From Nonomuraea terrae (GTDB lineage: Bacteria > Actinomycetota > Actinomycetes > Streptosporangiales > Streptosporangiaceae): a stretch of DNA of 64,000 nucleotides. A model generated the notes under the pieces. It did no database searches. It was not told where the DNA came from and saw only the letters and a program-made list of their open reading frames with translations. This document shows, piece after piece, positions 16,364-25,230 of the stretch. The position numbers and the translations under genes are program-made. Positions within the stretch are counted from its first letter, which is position 1. Each line of letters opens with the position of its first letter. The stretch lies in assembly GCF_004348995.1 (NCBI RefSeq), contig NZ_SMKQ01000018.1, forward strand, positions 1 through 64,000, read 5' to 3'.

Positions 16364-17559
16364 TTACGCGGCTGCCTCCAGCACGGCAGGCTGATCAGTG
16401 CAGCCGGTGGGCTGCTGGAGGTTCGGCTCCTTCTGTTCGTGCCGCTCGATCCGGGCCAGCAGGTCCTCGAGATCGGCCGGGGTGAACTTCCATCTGAACG
16501 GCCGGGCGGTCGCGTTGTAACGCCGCTCGAAGGCGATGATCCGGTCTTCGACCTGGTCAAGGCCGGTGAAGTCGTTGGGCGTGACGACCTTGCGCTGCAC
16601 GATGGAGAAGAAGATCTCCACCTGGTTCATCCATGAGGCGTGCACGGGCGTATGCATCAGGACCGCGTTGGGGAAGCGTGTGGCCAGCCGGTCGATGGCA
16701 GCCTGGCCACGGTGGGAGGAGCCGTTGTCCACGATCCAGAACACCCGCTTGGCTGAAGCGTAGGGCTCTTGGGCCATCACCTGTTCGACCAGATCCATGA
16801 ACGGCACGATGCCGGTCTTTGCAGCGCAGCGCCCGAACACGCGGGCCTGGTGGACATCGTAGGCGGCCAGGTAGGCCAGCGCACCACCGCGCTCGTAGGT
16901 GTGGTTGATGCGCATCATGCGGGCGGTCCACGGGGCGAGGGTGGGGTGGCAGCGGCAGCGGGCCTGGATCGAGGTCTTCTCATCGGCGGAGATCACGTAC
17001 TCGTCGTCGGCGAGCGGCCGGCCCTCCCAGATGCGTGCGCACAGGTCCAGCACCCTGGTGGCTTTGGCGGCGAAGTCGGGGTCGCGGACGAAGATCCACG
17101 ACCGGTACTGCCAGGGCTTGATCACGTCGGCGGCCAGGATCCGGCGGACGGTGGAGGCGGAGATCGCCGCGGCCAGGCCGCGACCGACGACCTCGCCGGC
17201 CAGGCCTGGGCAGCTCCAGCGCGACAGCGGCAGCCCGCTCTCGGCCGGTAACTGGCAGGCCAGCGCCTTGACCTCGGCGACCTGGAGCGGGTGAACCGCG
17301 GTGGCCTCCCCGAGCGGCGGCGGTCCTTGAGCCCGGCTGGCCCGTGATCGGCATAGCGGCCCCGCCAGCGTCGCACCGTATCCACCGCGATCTGGTGGCG
17401 GCGGGCGATCTCGGCGTTGGCCAGGCCACACGCGGCCTCCAGCACGATCCGCGCGCGCGTCACCTGCTGGTAGGCGGCGGTACGGGAGTAGGCCATGCTC
17501 TCCAGAGCCAGGTGTTCGTCTCGGGTCAAGGTGATCTGCCGGGCATAAGAGGTGGGCAC
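16364..17559 (-). mobile_element. IS630 family transposase with a frameshift
   Basis: The N-terminal frame (from 17559: MPTSYARQITLTRDEHLALE) carries the HTH and GLKDRRRSGRPPRFT; the next frame resumes with PLQVAEVKALACQLP and runs to 16364. A C lost from a CCCC run near 17287-17291 explains the break. The DDE triad is complete: ISADEKTS, WIVDNGSSHRG and WMNQVEIFFSIVQRK. So this copy was recently active or is misread by one base. No clear terminal inverted repeats or TA duplication were found, so only the coding part is bounded. Confidence 0.85.
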
Positions 17560-17651
17560 GGGCCGGTGCTCATTTCATAGACGATCATCATCGGGCCTGC
17601 CGAGAATGCCGCGGTCCACCCGAATCTGGGCAGACGACACGCCGGGACACA

Positions 17652-17965
17652 ATGGCGCCCATGCCCGCCATCCCCGAGTCCATCAAGACCTCCCTGGCCC
17701 AGCGGCTGGGTGAGCACGCCCGCGCGAACAGGCCACAGTTGGCGCAGGTCTATGTCCGCTCCCGCGCGCAGTTCGCCTACGTCGAGAGTTCGACACTGGC
17801 GAACGGCTGCCGCTGATGCGGCTGCGCTCGGCGGCTCGGCCCACCGGTGGGGGAGCTGCGATCTACGTGGCCAGCACCGGCAAGCACGAGGATCAGGTCT
17901 GATTCATCGGCAGCACCGAATAGATCTTCGACCTCGTGTGCGGCCTTCACGTTGCCAACGCCTGA
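17652..17965 (+). pseudogene. Decayed small hypothetical gene
   Basis: Three pieces read as one protein: from ATG 17652, MPAIPESIKTSLAQRLGEHA and QLAQVYVRSRAQFAYVES to TGA 17814; one frame on from 17816, LRSAARPTGGGAAIYVAST with GKHEDQV to TGA 17900; then FIGSTE, a TAG, and IFDLVCGLHVANA. This matches my memory of a short actinobacterial protein of unknown function (AIYLAS...EDxVLPSG...CGLYL), but that similarity is unverified. At least one frameshift and two stops make it a pseudogene. Confidence 0.5.
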
Positions 17966-17966
17966 T

Positions 17967-18542
17967 TCACCGGCACTCACGCGAGTCCGCGTCGTCCTGC
18001 TGTGAGGCTAGCCCGTCCAGCACGAAGCCCAGCAGTCGCTCCTGCCGGGCGGCGAGGTCCGGGGCCTGTTCCGAGACCCACCCGACGGCGTTGACCAGGG
18101 CGAACAGGTCGAGCGAGTCGACCTCGGGGCGCACCTGCCCGCTCTCCTGGGCGCGGGCCAGCAGGCGGCCCACGGCCTGGCGCATGGCATGGCACGAGGC
18201 GTGCAGGGCGGACTCCTGGTCGGACAGGGTGGCCATGAGGGCGGAGGCCAGGCCACGGAAGGGCGTCCAGCTCAGGAACTCGCGCAGCCACTCGGCCAGC
18301 GCGGCGAAGGGATCCCGAGCGGACTCGAGCGCGGCGGCCTTTGCGGCCAGGGCCTCGAAGCGGTCACGCAGGAGCGTCTCGAGCAGCGCCTCACGGGTGG
18401 GGAAGTGCCGGTAGAGGGTGCCCATTCCCACCTCGGCGCGGCGGGCGACGTCACGCAGCGACGCCTGGGCGCCCTGCTTGGCGACGATGGTCTTGGCCGC
18501 CGACAGGATGCGCGCGTAGTTGCGCTCGGCGTCGGAACGCAT
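17967..18542 (-). CDS. TetR family transcriptional regulator
   Basis: 191 residues. MRSDAERNYARILSAAKTIV leads into the HTH ASLRDVARRAEVGMGTLYRH, then FPTREALLETLLRDRFEAL. The C-terminal domain is of the SCO1712-like type (WLREFLSWTPFRGLASALMA, later FALVNAVGWVSEQAP) seen in regulators next to flavin or quinone oxidoreductases. It is divergent from exactly such a gene at 18595, with a perfect 13-bp palindrome between. Confidence 0.9.
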   Translation of the reverse strand: MRSDAERNYARILSAAKTIVAKQGAQASLRDVARRAEVGMGTLYRHFPTREALLETLLRDRFEALAAKAAALESARDPFAALAEWLREFLSWTPFRGLASALMATLSDQESALHASCHAMRQAVGRLLARAQESGQVRPEVDSLDLFALVNAVGWVSEQAPDLAARQERLLGFVLDGLASQQDDADSRECR

Positions 18543-18560
18543 GCGGACTCCTTGACAAGT

Positions 18561-18573
18561 GGAGCACTGCTCC
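18561..18573. promoter_or_regulatory. TetR operator palindrome GGAGCACTGCTCC
   Basis: A perfect 13-bp palindrome (6-bp arms around a central C) lies in the 52-bp gap between tetR and the quinone oxidoreductase gene. A TTGACA hexamer at 18552-18557 sits just upstream and would serve as a -35 for the rightward gene, so bound repressor would block it. No convincing -10 at the right distance was found. Confidence 0.7.
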
Positions 18574-18594
18574 GATTATACGGAAGGGATTCCC

Positions 18595-19526
18595 ATGAAG
18601 GCGATCCAGCTGCACGAACTCGGCGAGCCCGACGTCCTGGCCATCCACGAGGTCCCCATCCCCGAGCCGGCGCCGGGCGAGGTGCTGATCAAAGTTCACG
18701 CGGCAGGTGTGAACCCGCCTGACCTGTATGTCCGCCGGGGCTTCGTCAACATCCCGCGCGAAATACGCCCCCAGGTCCAGTTGCCGCACACGCCGGGAAC
18801 GGACGTGTCAGGCGTGGTCGTCGCCTCCCGGTCGGCCGAGTGGCGAGAGGGGGACGAGGTCTTCGGGCTCCTGCGCTTCCCGCCGACCGGCCAGAAGGGA
18901 AGGGCGTACGCGGAGTACACCACCGCACCGGCCGCCGATCTGGCCCGCAAGCCCGCCGGCATCGACCACGTGCGGGCGGCGGCCGTCCCCATGTCGGCCC
19001 TGACCGCCTACCAGTATCTCTTCGATCATGTACGGCCGGCAGCGGACCAGACCGTACTGGTGAACGGCGCCGCCGGAGGGGTGGGACACTTCGCCGTGCA
19101 GCTGGCCAAACACCTGGGCGCATCCGTCATCGCGGTCGCCTCGGGGCGGCACGAGCAGTTCCTGGCCGGGCTCGGGGCCGATCGGTTCGTCGACTACACC
19201 AGCCAGGACGTCGCGACGGCCGTCAAGGACGTCGACCTCCTCATCGACACGGTCGGCGGGCCGCATGCACACCGGCTGCTCCCCGTCGTCAGGCCGGGCG
19301 GCAGGATCGGCGCGGTCTTCCCCGGTGACTATCGCGGATCGAGGTCGTCATGGCGCAGGTGCACTCGAACGGGGCGCAGCTGGGCGAGCTGGCCGATCTG
19401 ATCGAGTCCGGCCAGGTGAAGGTCGGCATCGACAGTGTCTACCCGCTCGCGGACGCCGCCAAGGCGCACGAAAGGGGCGAGGCGGGGCATGTCCAGGGAA
19501 AGATCGTGCTGAGAGTGGTGGAGTAA
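18595..19526 (+). CDS. Zinc-free MDR/quinone oxidoreductase, interrupted by a one-base deletion
   Basis: ATG 18595 follows GGAAGGG by 6 bases. MKAIQLHELGEPDVLAIHEV, HAAGVNPPDLYVRRG, and the NADPH motif VNGAAGGVGHFAVQLAKH are those of the quinone oxidoreductase branch without catalytic zinc. After RIGAVFPGDYR the frame breaks at 19335-19337 (GGG to GG) and continues IEVVMAQVHSNGAQLGELAD to AHERGEAGHVQGKIVLRVVE, TAA 19524-19526. Restoring one base gives 311 codons. Target of the divergent TetR. Confidence 0.8.
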
Positions 19527-19561
19527 TGACATGCTAGCGGGGGCCCACCACCGCCGCTTGA

Positions 19562-19852
19562 TCACACATGGGTCCGCGCCGTCAACCCCCGAAGGACTTC
19601 CGGCGCGGACCACTTAGTTGGCGGGTGTGCCTCATCCAGCAGGCTGATCTGCCCGTCGCAGTCGCGCCACTTCGCCACGCCGGTGATGCGGACCGGTCGG
19701 CGCGAGGTGATGCCGAGCTTGGAGGCGCAGTCCGGGCCCAAGCCCAGACCGCGGGATGCCTCGGTGCGCAGCCGGTGTTTGCAGGCCGCGCACCGGGACA
19801 CGTGCTCCCGGTTAGCAGGCTCGTCCAAGTCGAGAGCGAAGGGCTCGTCCAT
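19562..19852 (-). CDS. Small DUF6011-like zinc-binding protein
   Basis: 96 residues from ATG 19852 (MDEPFALDLDEPANREHVSR). The pattern CAACKHRLRTEASRGLGLGPDC is the C-x2-C ... GxGPxC signature of DUF6011-type proteins carried by actinobacterial phages and integrative elements. Role unknown; a structural zinc site is likely. It sits next to integrase debris and the tRNA-end remnant, consistent with an element remnant. Confidence 0.6.
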   Translation of the reverse strand: MDEPFALDLDEPANREHVSRCAACKHRLRTEASRGLGLGPDCASKLGITSRRPVRITGVAKWRDCDGQISLLDEAHPPTKWSAPEVLRGLTARTHV

Positions 19853-19910
19853 CACTCGGCAGGCTAACCCTCCCGACCGGGCTCCTGGGAGAGGTCGAGA
19901 GCGAGGAAGG

Positions 19911-20035
19911 TCACGGCGTCTTCCCCATGCCCGCCTCACGCTCCGACTCGGCGATGCGCTGTGCCCGCTGGTCGTTCTTCAGCTTCAGCTCGTAGCTGTT
20001 GAGCGGAGCACCCGGTGACAGGACCCACGCTCCGG
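19911..20035 (-). pseudogene. C-terminal fragment of an element-borne small protein
   Basis: The minus strand reads APLNSYELKLKNDQRAQRIA followed by ESEREAGMGKTP and a TGA at 19913-19911. The charged helical tail looks like a real protein end, but no start is found before the sequence turns into integrase coding on the other strand near 20022. Family unknown. Confidence 0.3.
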
Positions 20036-20182
20036 GGACATCACCCTCGAAGAGTGGGCCAACCGCTGGTTCCCAGCGCGGCAGGTAGAGGACAGCACCC
20101 CGCTGTCATATCGAGGTGCACATCCTGCCCTACTTCGGCAGGAACACCTTGCGCAGCTTGTACACACTCGATGTGCGGCCAG
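20022..20182 (+). pseudogene. Tyrosine integrase, N-terminal fragment
   Basis: Reads DPRSGDITLEEWANRWFPAR and VEDSTPLSYR, then in a shifted frame EVHILPYFGRNTLRSLYTLD. This is the arm-binding and SAM-like core-binding region of actinobacterial phage/AICE integrases. The catalytic domain with the R-H-R-Y residues is missing. The shift lies near 20107-20112. Confidence 0.6.
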
Positions 20183-20349
20183 ATGTCCGCCGCCTCAGCC
20201 GGCACTCGCCTTCACCTGCATGAGGTGGGCAGAAGCGCTCGGCCCGGAGCGGCAGTACTTCCGCCCGTCAACCCTCGTTTTTCAAGATCGTCCCCGTTTC
20301 GTCCCCGAACCGGTTTCCGCGATCTTCGGTTGATGACTGGTTTGACAGG

Positions 20350-20374
20350 TGGCCGGTACTGGGTTCGAACCAGT
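20350..20374 (-). other. tRNA 3'-end remnant, candidate attachment site core
   Basis: On the minus strand the T arm is perfect: ACTGG stem, TTCGAAC loop, CCAGT stem (20374 to 20358), then the acceptor strand ACCGGCC (20357-20351), the discriminator A (20350), and CCT instead of CCA. No matching GGCCGGT acceptor, D arm or anticodon arm lies upstream, so this is only the 3' end of a tRNA gene. Such duplicates mark att sites left by integrative elements, which fits the integrase pieces 170 bp away. Confidence 0.65.
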
Positions 20375-20453
20375 GCCCCCTTGCTGGTAAGGCGACACGA
20401 GAGTGCCCCATACCTGCCTCACTAACCACCAAGGTTGAAGATCAAGCTCAGTC

Positions 20454-21530
20454 TCAAAGGCGGTCGACCAACGTCGCGCCGAAGGACTCGACCGCAAGGT
20501 ACGGATTGAGGTGAGGGTGACGACTGCCGACGGAGAGATCCCGCCAGTGCCGCTGGAGCACGTTGGAGGTATTGAATCCGCTCGCGCCATGCAGGTCGAG
20601 CATGCGCTCAACCGCAGCCTGGCAGTCACGGCCTGCGTCCGCGAGGTCCATCTGCAGACGGGGCCTCTCGGCTGCGGACAGGTCGGCCGTGTCCACAGCC
20701 CTAGCGACAGAAAGCATGGTCCTTTCGGCACGGTTCACCAGGTGCGTCGCCTCTGCCAACCATTGCCGGGCCCCGGAGGACTCACCCATGCGGGAGTACT
20801 CGGTCATGAACGGTTTCCTGTCCGACGCGAACATCGCCTCGGTCGCGTCGAGTGCGCCCCTGGCAGCCCCCACCACCGCGCCCAGCACCGTGATGGCGTA
20901 TAGCGTGACATCACCCACGGTGAAGCCCGCCGCTGGCGCCACATACTCGGCCGGCACCAGCACGTCCTGAGCAACCAGGCTGTGACTGCCCGTGGCGCGC
21001 ATGCCGGCCATGTGCCAGGTCCGCTCGACCGTCAGATCGGCCACCGGTATGACAGCGAACGAAAGCGTGCCCTCCACCATGAGGGCAAGGCTTGCCCAAG
21101 CCGCGTCTTCACACCCCGAGACATTCCGCCACCGGCCGCTGACGCGCACGCCTTCGGACACACGCTTGCCCAGAGCTCCGGGAACTCCCGAGCCGCAGAA
21201 GAGCGCATCCGGGTCGGCGAAGAGGGACTCGCGTACCGACGAATCCCGGAAACAATTGGCAGCCATGTTCTTCGCGGTCACGCATGTCCCAGCGATCCAG
21301 GCCATGGACGGGCAAGCCCGGCCGAGCTCCGTGAAGCACCGGGCCATGCTTTCCGCATCTGCCCAAGTTCCGCCGTGTTCCTTGGGCGTCCGCAAGGCGA
21401 AAATCCCGTCTTCGCGCAGTGCGTCCAGGCTCTCCGGGGCGGGTCGATCGGCTGCTTCTGCCTTCTCCGCCTGGGCACGCAGGATTTCGCTCGTCGTGTG
21501 TTCGGGTGAGTAATCGATCATGCTCACCAT
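20454..21530 (-). CDS. Acyl-CoA dehydrogenase-fold flavin monooxygenase or dehydrogenase
   Basis: 358 residues. MIDYSPEHTTSEILRAQAEK, then PAPESLDALREDGIFALRTP and KEHGGTWADAESMARCFTEL, follow the N-terminal helical domain of group D flavin monooxygenases (HsaA/DszC-like). The middle has VSGRWRNVSGCEDAAWASLA, and the C-terminal helix ends LDLHGASGFNTSNVLQRHWR. The catalytic Glu of true acyl-CoA dehydrogenases is not seen, favouring a hydroxylase that uses reduced flavin. No flavin reductase gene is adjacent. Divergent from the AraC regulator. Confidence 0.8.
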   Translation of the reverse strand: MVSMIDYSPEHTTSEILRAQAEKAEAADRPAPESLDALREDGIFALRTPKEHGGTWADAESMARCFTELGRACPSMAWIAGTCVTAKNMAANCFRDSSVRESLFADPDALFCGSGVPGALGKRVSEGVRVSGRWRNVSGCEDAAWASLALMVEGTLSFAVIPVADLTVERTWHMAGMRATGSHSLVAQDVLVPAEYVAPAAGFTVGDVTLYAITVLGAVVGAARGALDATEAMFASDRKPFMTEYSRMGESSGARQWLAEATHLVNRAERTMLSVARAVDTADLSAAERPRLQMDLADAGRDCQAAVERMLDLHGASGFNTSNVLQRHWRDLSVGSRHPHLNPYLAVESFGATLVDRL

Positions 21531-21616
21531 CGAACCAACGGCTGCCGCGCCGGACCATACTAGAGCCGCACGCCCTTATACGAGCTTTGAACTGCGGCGT
21601 CGCTACACTCGACTGA

Positions 21617-22522
21617 GTGGACCTGCTGAGCGAGGTAGTCCGCGCCGTTCGGGTCGGGAGCCCCGGCAGCCGCGTGGTCAGACAGTACGATTCCCAAGGC
21701 GTTCGATTCTCCGCGTTCGACGGCACCGGCTTCCATATCGTCCTGCGCGGCACCTGCTGGCTCATCTCCGAAGACCAGGAGCCGGTCGCCCTGAAGCCGG
21801 GGGATGCCGTGCTCGTCACCTCCGGTGCTCCCCATGGCCTCGGTCATGTCCCCTGCGCGCTGAACGACCTGCCATCGATGTCGATGCGCCCGACTCCACC
21901 GAGGTCTGGGCCGTCCGACTTCGAGTTCCTGTGCGGCGTCTACCAGCTCCGGCACGGCCACACCCCGCAGTACCTCCGCACCCTGCCCGACCTGATCACA
22001 GTGTCACTGGACTACGACCGTTGTCCGCAGACGCGTGCCCTGATCGACCTTCTCAGCACAGATACGTCCGAGGCATACATGGGCACTGCGGCGACGCTTC
22101 CCGCGCTGCTTGACCTCATCCTGGTCCACGTCTTCCGTCAGTGGCACGAGCAGCGCGGCTCGGCTGAGTGGCCACGAACCGACGACCCCGGGATCGCCGC
22201 CGCCCTGCGGGAAATCCACAAGAACCCGCAGCGCAAGTGGACGGTGGCCCGGTTGAGTGAGATGGTGGGGCTGCCCCGCACCGTGTTCGCGCGACGCTTC
22301 ACCGAAGAAGTAGGCCAGCCACCGATGTCCTACCTCATCAGCTGGCGGCTGAGTCTCGGCGCTCGACTGCTCCGGGAGACCGACGTCACGCTGGCGACGA
22401 TCGCCCGCGAGGTCGGATACTCGACGGAGTTCGCCTTCTCCGGAGCGTTTACCCGCGAGTATGGCGTCTCACCCGGCCGCTTCCGCCGCAGCCCGGCAAC
22501 CTTGGTCCCTCCCGTCGACTAA
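21617..22522 (+). CDS. AraC family transcriptional regulator (cupin_6 type)
   Basis: 301 residues from GTG 21617. The N-terminal half is an AraC_binding cupin_6 domain (FDGTGFHIVLRGTCWLISED, VALKPGDAVLVTSGAPHGLG). Two C-terminal HTHs follow: KWTVARLSEMVGLPRTVFAR and VTLATIAREVGYSTEFAFSG, with the family ending FTREYGVSPGRFRR. Divergent from the flavin monooxygenase gene across 86 bp, so it probably controls that gene. Confidence 0.9.
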   Translation: MDLLSEVVRAVRVGSPGSRVVRQYDSQGVRFSAFDGTGFHIVLRGTCWLISEDQEPVALKPGDAVLVTSGAPHGLGHVPCALNDLPSMSMRPTPPRSGPSDFEFLCGVYQLRHGHTPQYLRTLPDLITVSLDYDRCPQTRALIDLLSTDTSEAYMGTAATLPALLDLILVHVFRQWHEQRGSAEWPRTDDPGIAAALREIHKNPQRKWTVARLSEMVGLPRTVFARRFTEEVGQPPMSYLISWRLSLGARLLRETDVTLATIAREVGYSTEFAFSGAFTREYGVSPGRFRRSPATLVPPVD

Positions 22523-22673
22523 CGCCCCGGCAGGTAACGTTTGCGCTACATGCCGCTCACGGATGCGGACGCGTCGGCGCACGCGGAAGACCGCCTCAGC
22601 GGCCGGCGAATGCCCAGGCCACGCCCCAGTTCGAAGCACCTTTCGACGCCCGGTGTTCCTTGAGCGAATGGTG

Positions 22674-22925
22674 CCCGATGAGCTGTGGCGCCGACCGGCC
22701 AAACTGCAGGGTGACAAGGGCTACGGCTACCCGCACCCGTGTGCCTTCCCGCGCAGCCGCGGCATCATCCCCCGCATCGCCCGCCCGTGCATCGAGTCCG
22801 GCCGGCGCCTGGGACGCCACCGCCGGGTCGTCGAAAGAACGGTCTCCTGGCTCACCGGATGCGGCCCTTCACACCGCCGCTACGAACGCCGAACCGACCA
22901 CTCCGCAGCCCTCGGGCTGGACCGG
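22674..22925 (+). pseudogene. IS5 family transposase fragment
   Basis: Reads DELWRRPAKLQGDKGYGYPH, RGIIPRIARPCIESGRRLGR, and HRRVVERTVSWLTGCGPSHR, ending RRYERRTDHSAAL. The DKGYDYP and RHRWVVERT(V/F)SWL blocks carry the second Asp and the Glu of the IS5 DDE core. The N-terminal half and the last 20 or so residues are missing or diverged. Flanking sequence 22523-22673 has no gene. Confidence 0.75.
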
Positions 22926-23035
22926 GGCCAGCCGCACACCGTCCAAGATCGCCGCCTCCAAGCCAGTTGCCCCCTCGAACCCGACGGGGTCTGTACGGTC
23001 TTCGGCTCCGTCTCTCTTTCGGTGGTGGCGGAGCG

Positions 23036-24370
23036 TTAGGCCAAGAGGATGCGGTGGCGGAGCAGCGCGAAACCGGCTCGGCCGTGCATCTGGCGCATGA
23101 TGCGTTTGGTCTTGGTGTTCACGCCTTCAGTGCCGCCGTTGTGGAAGGGCAGGGTGACGGCGGCGCGCACGGCGTCGCGGTCCTGATCGAGGCCGCGGGT
23201 GAAAGCATGCACGTGAGGCAGATCGGCGGCGCGGGCGCTGGCGATCCACGCGTCGAGACATTCGGCGTTGCCTTCCCGGGGCCGGAGCAGGTCGCCGAAA
23301 CCTCGGACGAGCCCGGCCAGCTCGATCATCTCGGGGCAGGAGGCGGTGAGGTCGTCCAGCAAGCGCCGGTGCTGATCCTTGACGTGATCGGGGTGGGTGA
23401 GCAGGAGCCGGGCAACGCGGCGAGGCGCGATGGGCAGCCGGTCGGCTTCGACCCGCCCTTGAGTGATGTAGCGGTAGAGCAGGTTGAAGCTGCCCGGGTA
23501 GCCGAGGGCTTTGATCTCGTTGAACAGGTGCAGGACGGGGACGGCGGGGTCGTCGGCGCGGCGGCGCCGCAGGTGGTCGCGGTAGGGGTCGATGAGGGTG
23601 GGCCGGTAGAGAGGGGCGCGTTGCAGGCGCATCGGTTCGGGCACGCGGGCGTAGCGTTTGACGGTGTTCAGGCCCACATTCAGCCGGCGGGCGCACTCCA
23701 GCAGGCCGACGCCCTTGCCGAGCAGCTCGTGGACCTGATGCCAGCGCTCCCGGGTGGTCTGCGCACGCTTGCCGTCCTTGATCGGTGGGCCGGCCTTGGC
23801 CCAGCACGCACCGTGGGCGGCCACCTCTTTCAGCACGGCCTCACCGAAGTTGTGCCACAGGTGCCGGCGATCACCGACCTGGACGGCGTCGGGCAGAGCC
23901 CGGCGGATCGCTTCGGCATGGGCGCCCGAGCCGTCCGGCAGACCAGCTGCACCCCGGGATGGGCACGCAGCCAGGCCTCCAGCACATCGGCAGTACGGCC
24001 GGGCAGCACGTCGATGCGCCGGCGGGTCTCGGCGTCGATGAGCACGGTGGCGTGGCGATGACGCCGGCGCAGCGCGAAGTCGTCCACAGCCAGCACGCGG
24101 GGCACCCGCAACGGTGGCAGCGGCAGACGCAGCAACAGGTAGCGTTCCAGCACCCCAGGCACCTGTTCCCGGAAGGTCTGCCGACAGCCGTGCGTCGGAC
24201 AGACAAGGCGGCGGACGCGCACCATCATCAGCACTCGGCGTCCGTCGATCGGAACGTCGGCCACGCGTCGCTGACGATAGCCGTGCACGCGCGCCGTCTC
24301 GACCCCGCAGCCCGGACAAGCGACCGAGCCGCCCGGAGTTCGGGCACCGATCCGAATCTGAGACAGAGCC
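23036..24370 (-). pseudogene. ISL3 family transposase, decayed
   Basis: Starting near 24370 the frame reads IRIGARTPGGSVACPGCGVE and VHGYRQRRVADVPIDGRR (zinc finger C-P-x-C-G), to FREQVPGVLERY. About 80 residues are then missing before LPPLRVPRVLAVDDFALRRR (first catalytic Asp), HRHATVLIDAETRRRIDVLP. A lost G near 23936 shifts the frame into DGSGAHAEAIRRALPDAVQV. The rest is continuous to FHNGGTEGVNTKTKRIMRQM, containing the Glu region. The deletion and frameshift make it non-functional. Confidence 0.85.
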
Positions 24371-24371
24371 G

Positions 24372-24527
24372 TCTACTGGACAGGCCCACCAGACGCTGTT
24401 CGTCTACGACGCCGAGCCCGGCAGCCCGTCCGAGACCGCGCTGCACCTGCTGGCCCAATGGAACGAGGCGGCCGCCGACGACGACCGCCTCTCCAAGAAC
24501 ACCGCTACCAGCGGTTCCAGTGGCTGA
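24372..24527 (+). pseudogene. XRE/MmyB-type regulator, C-terminal fragment
   Basis: Reads TGQAHQTLFVYDAEPGSPSE, TALHLLAQWNEAA, then a tail to TGA 24525. The Q-x-L-V-V-Y-x-A-E-P-G-S-P-S block is the end of the MmyB-like ligand domain found in many actinobacterial XRE regulators. The HTH half is gone, cut where the ISL3 copy begins. The tail overlaps the end of the nitroreductase gene on the other strand. Confidence 0.6.
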
Positions 24528-25185
24528 ACTTCCTGTCATCGGCCCGCGGGGCGGGCTTGAAGTCGGTGCCGATCGTGTAGGCGATGGGGGTCAGCGCGAC
24601 CTGGACGGTGTTGTCGAACGGGATGCCGAGCAGGTCGGCCATCTCGCGCTCGTAGGTGAGGTGAGCGACGGTCCACACCGTTCCCAGTCCGCGTTCCCGC
24701 GCGGCGAGCATGAAACTCCAGGCCGCGGGAATGACCGAGCCCCAGTTGTGCGCCTGCCCGCGGATCGAGTCGAGTTCCGCGCGGCGAGCGACCCGCACCA
24801 CCGGGATCATCAGCACCGGCACCTCGTGCAGATGCTCGACCAGGTGGCCGAGGCTGCCCCGAATCCGTCGCCACTCCGACGAGGCGAAGCTCATCCGGGT
24901 CGGAAGGGGCGCGGAGTCGTGCTCGTCGGGTGCGCCCGCCATGAGCCCGGCGCGCCAGATGTCGGCCGCCTTCGCCTTCATCGCCGGGTCGTCGATGAAG
25001 ATGAAGTCCCATTGCTGCTGGTTGCGGCCGGTCGGCGCCTGGGTGGCGACCTTTACGGCTTCCTGAATCAGCTCCCGCGGAACGGGCCGGGTCAGGTCGA
25101 GGCGCTTGCGAACCGCGCGCGTGGTGGTGAGGACCTCATCGGCGGTGAGCCCGAGGGCCGGGTAGGCCGGGCTGCTGTTGTTCAC
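24505..25185 (-). CDS. Nitroreductase family protein
   Basis: 226 residues. TTRAVRKRLDLTRPVPRELI is the FMN-phosphate binding start of the family, ATQAPTGRNQQQWDFIFIDD the second FMN segment, and GSVIPAAWSFMLAARERGLG the dimer helix, followed by LLGIPFDNTVQVALTPIAYT. These are FMN-dependent NAD(P)H enzymes reducing nitro groups, enones or flavins. First gene of a minus-strand redox block, though spaced from the others. Confidence 0.88.
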   Translation of the reverse strand: MNNSSPAYPALGLTADEVLTTTRAVRKRLDLTRPVPRELIQEAVKVATQAPTGRNQQQWDFIFIDDPAMKAKAADIWRAGLMAGAPDEHDSAPLPTRMSFASSEWRRIRGSLGHLVEHLHEVPVLMIPVVRVARRAELDSIRGQAHNWGSVIPAAWSFMLAARERGLGTVWTVAHLTYEREMADLLGIPFDNTVQVALTPIAYTIGTDFKPAPRADDRKFSHWNRW

Positions 25186-25230
25186 TGTGTTGCTCCTGAT
25201 CGGTATTGAGGGACGAAGGCCGCACGCCGG

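Noticed and set aside
16364-17559. Programmed ribosomal frameshift in the IS630 transposase
   Set aside because: There is no A-rich slippery run with a hairpin at the junction; a single lost C in a CCCC run explains it, as in ten other genes or remnants here.
16311-17651. Terminal inverted repeats and TA target duplication for the IS630 copy
   Set aside because: Both flanks were compared by eye; no arms of more than about 6 matching bases were found, so element ends are not called.
18576-18582. A -10 box (TATACG) paired with TTGACA at 18552
   Set aside because: Spacing is 19 bp and the predicted transcript would begin after the ribosome binding site of the oxidoreductase.
20350-20425. A complete tRNA gene on the minus strand
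   Set aside because: T arm and acceptor 3' strand are perfect, but no complementary 5' acceptor, D arm or proper anticodon stem could be folded upstream.
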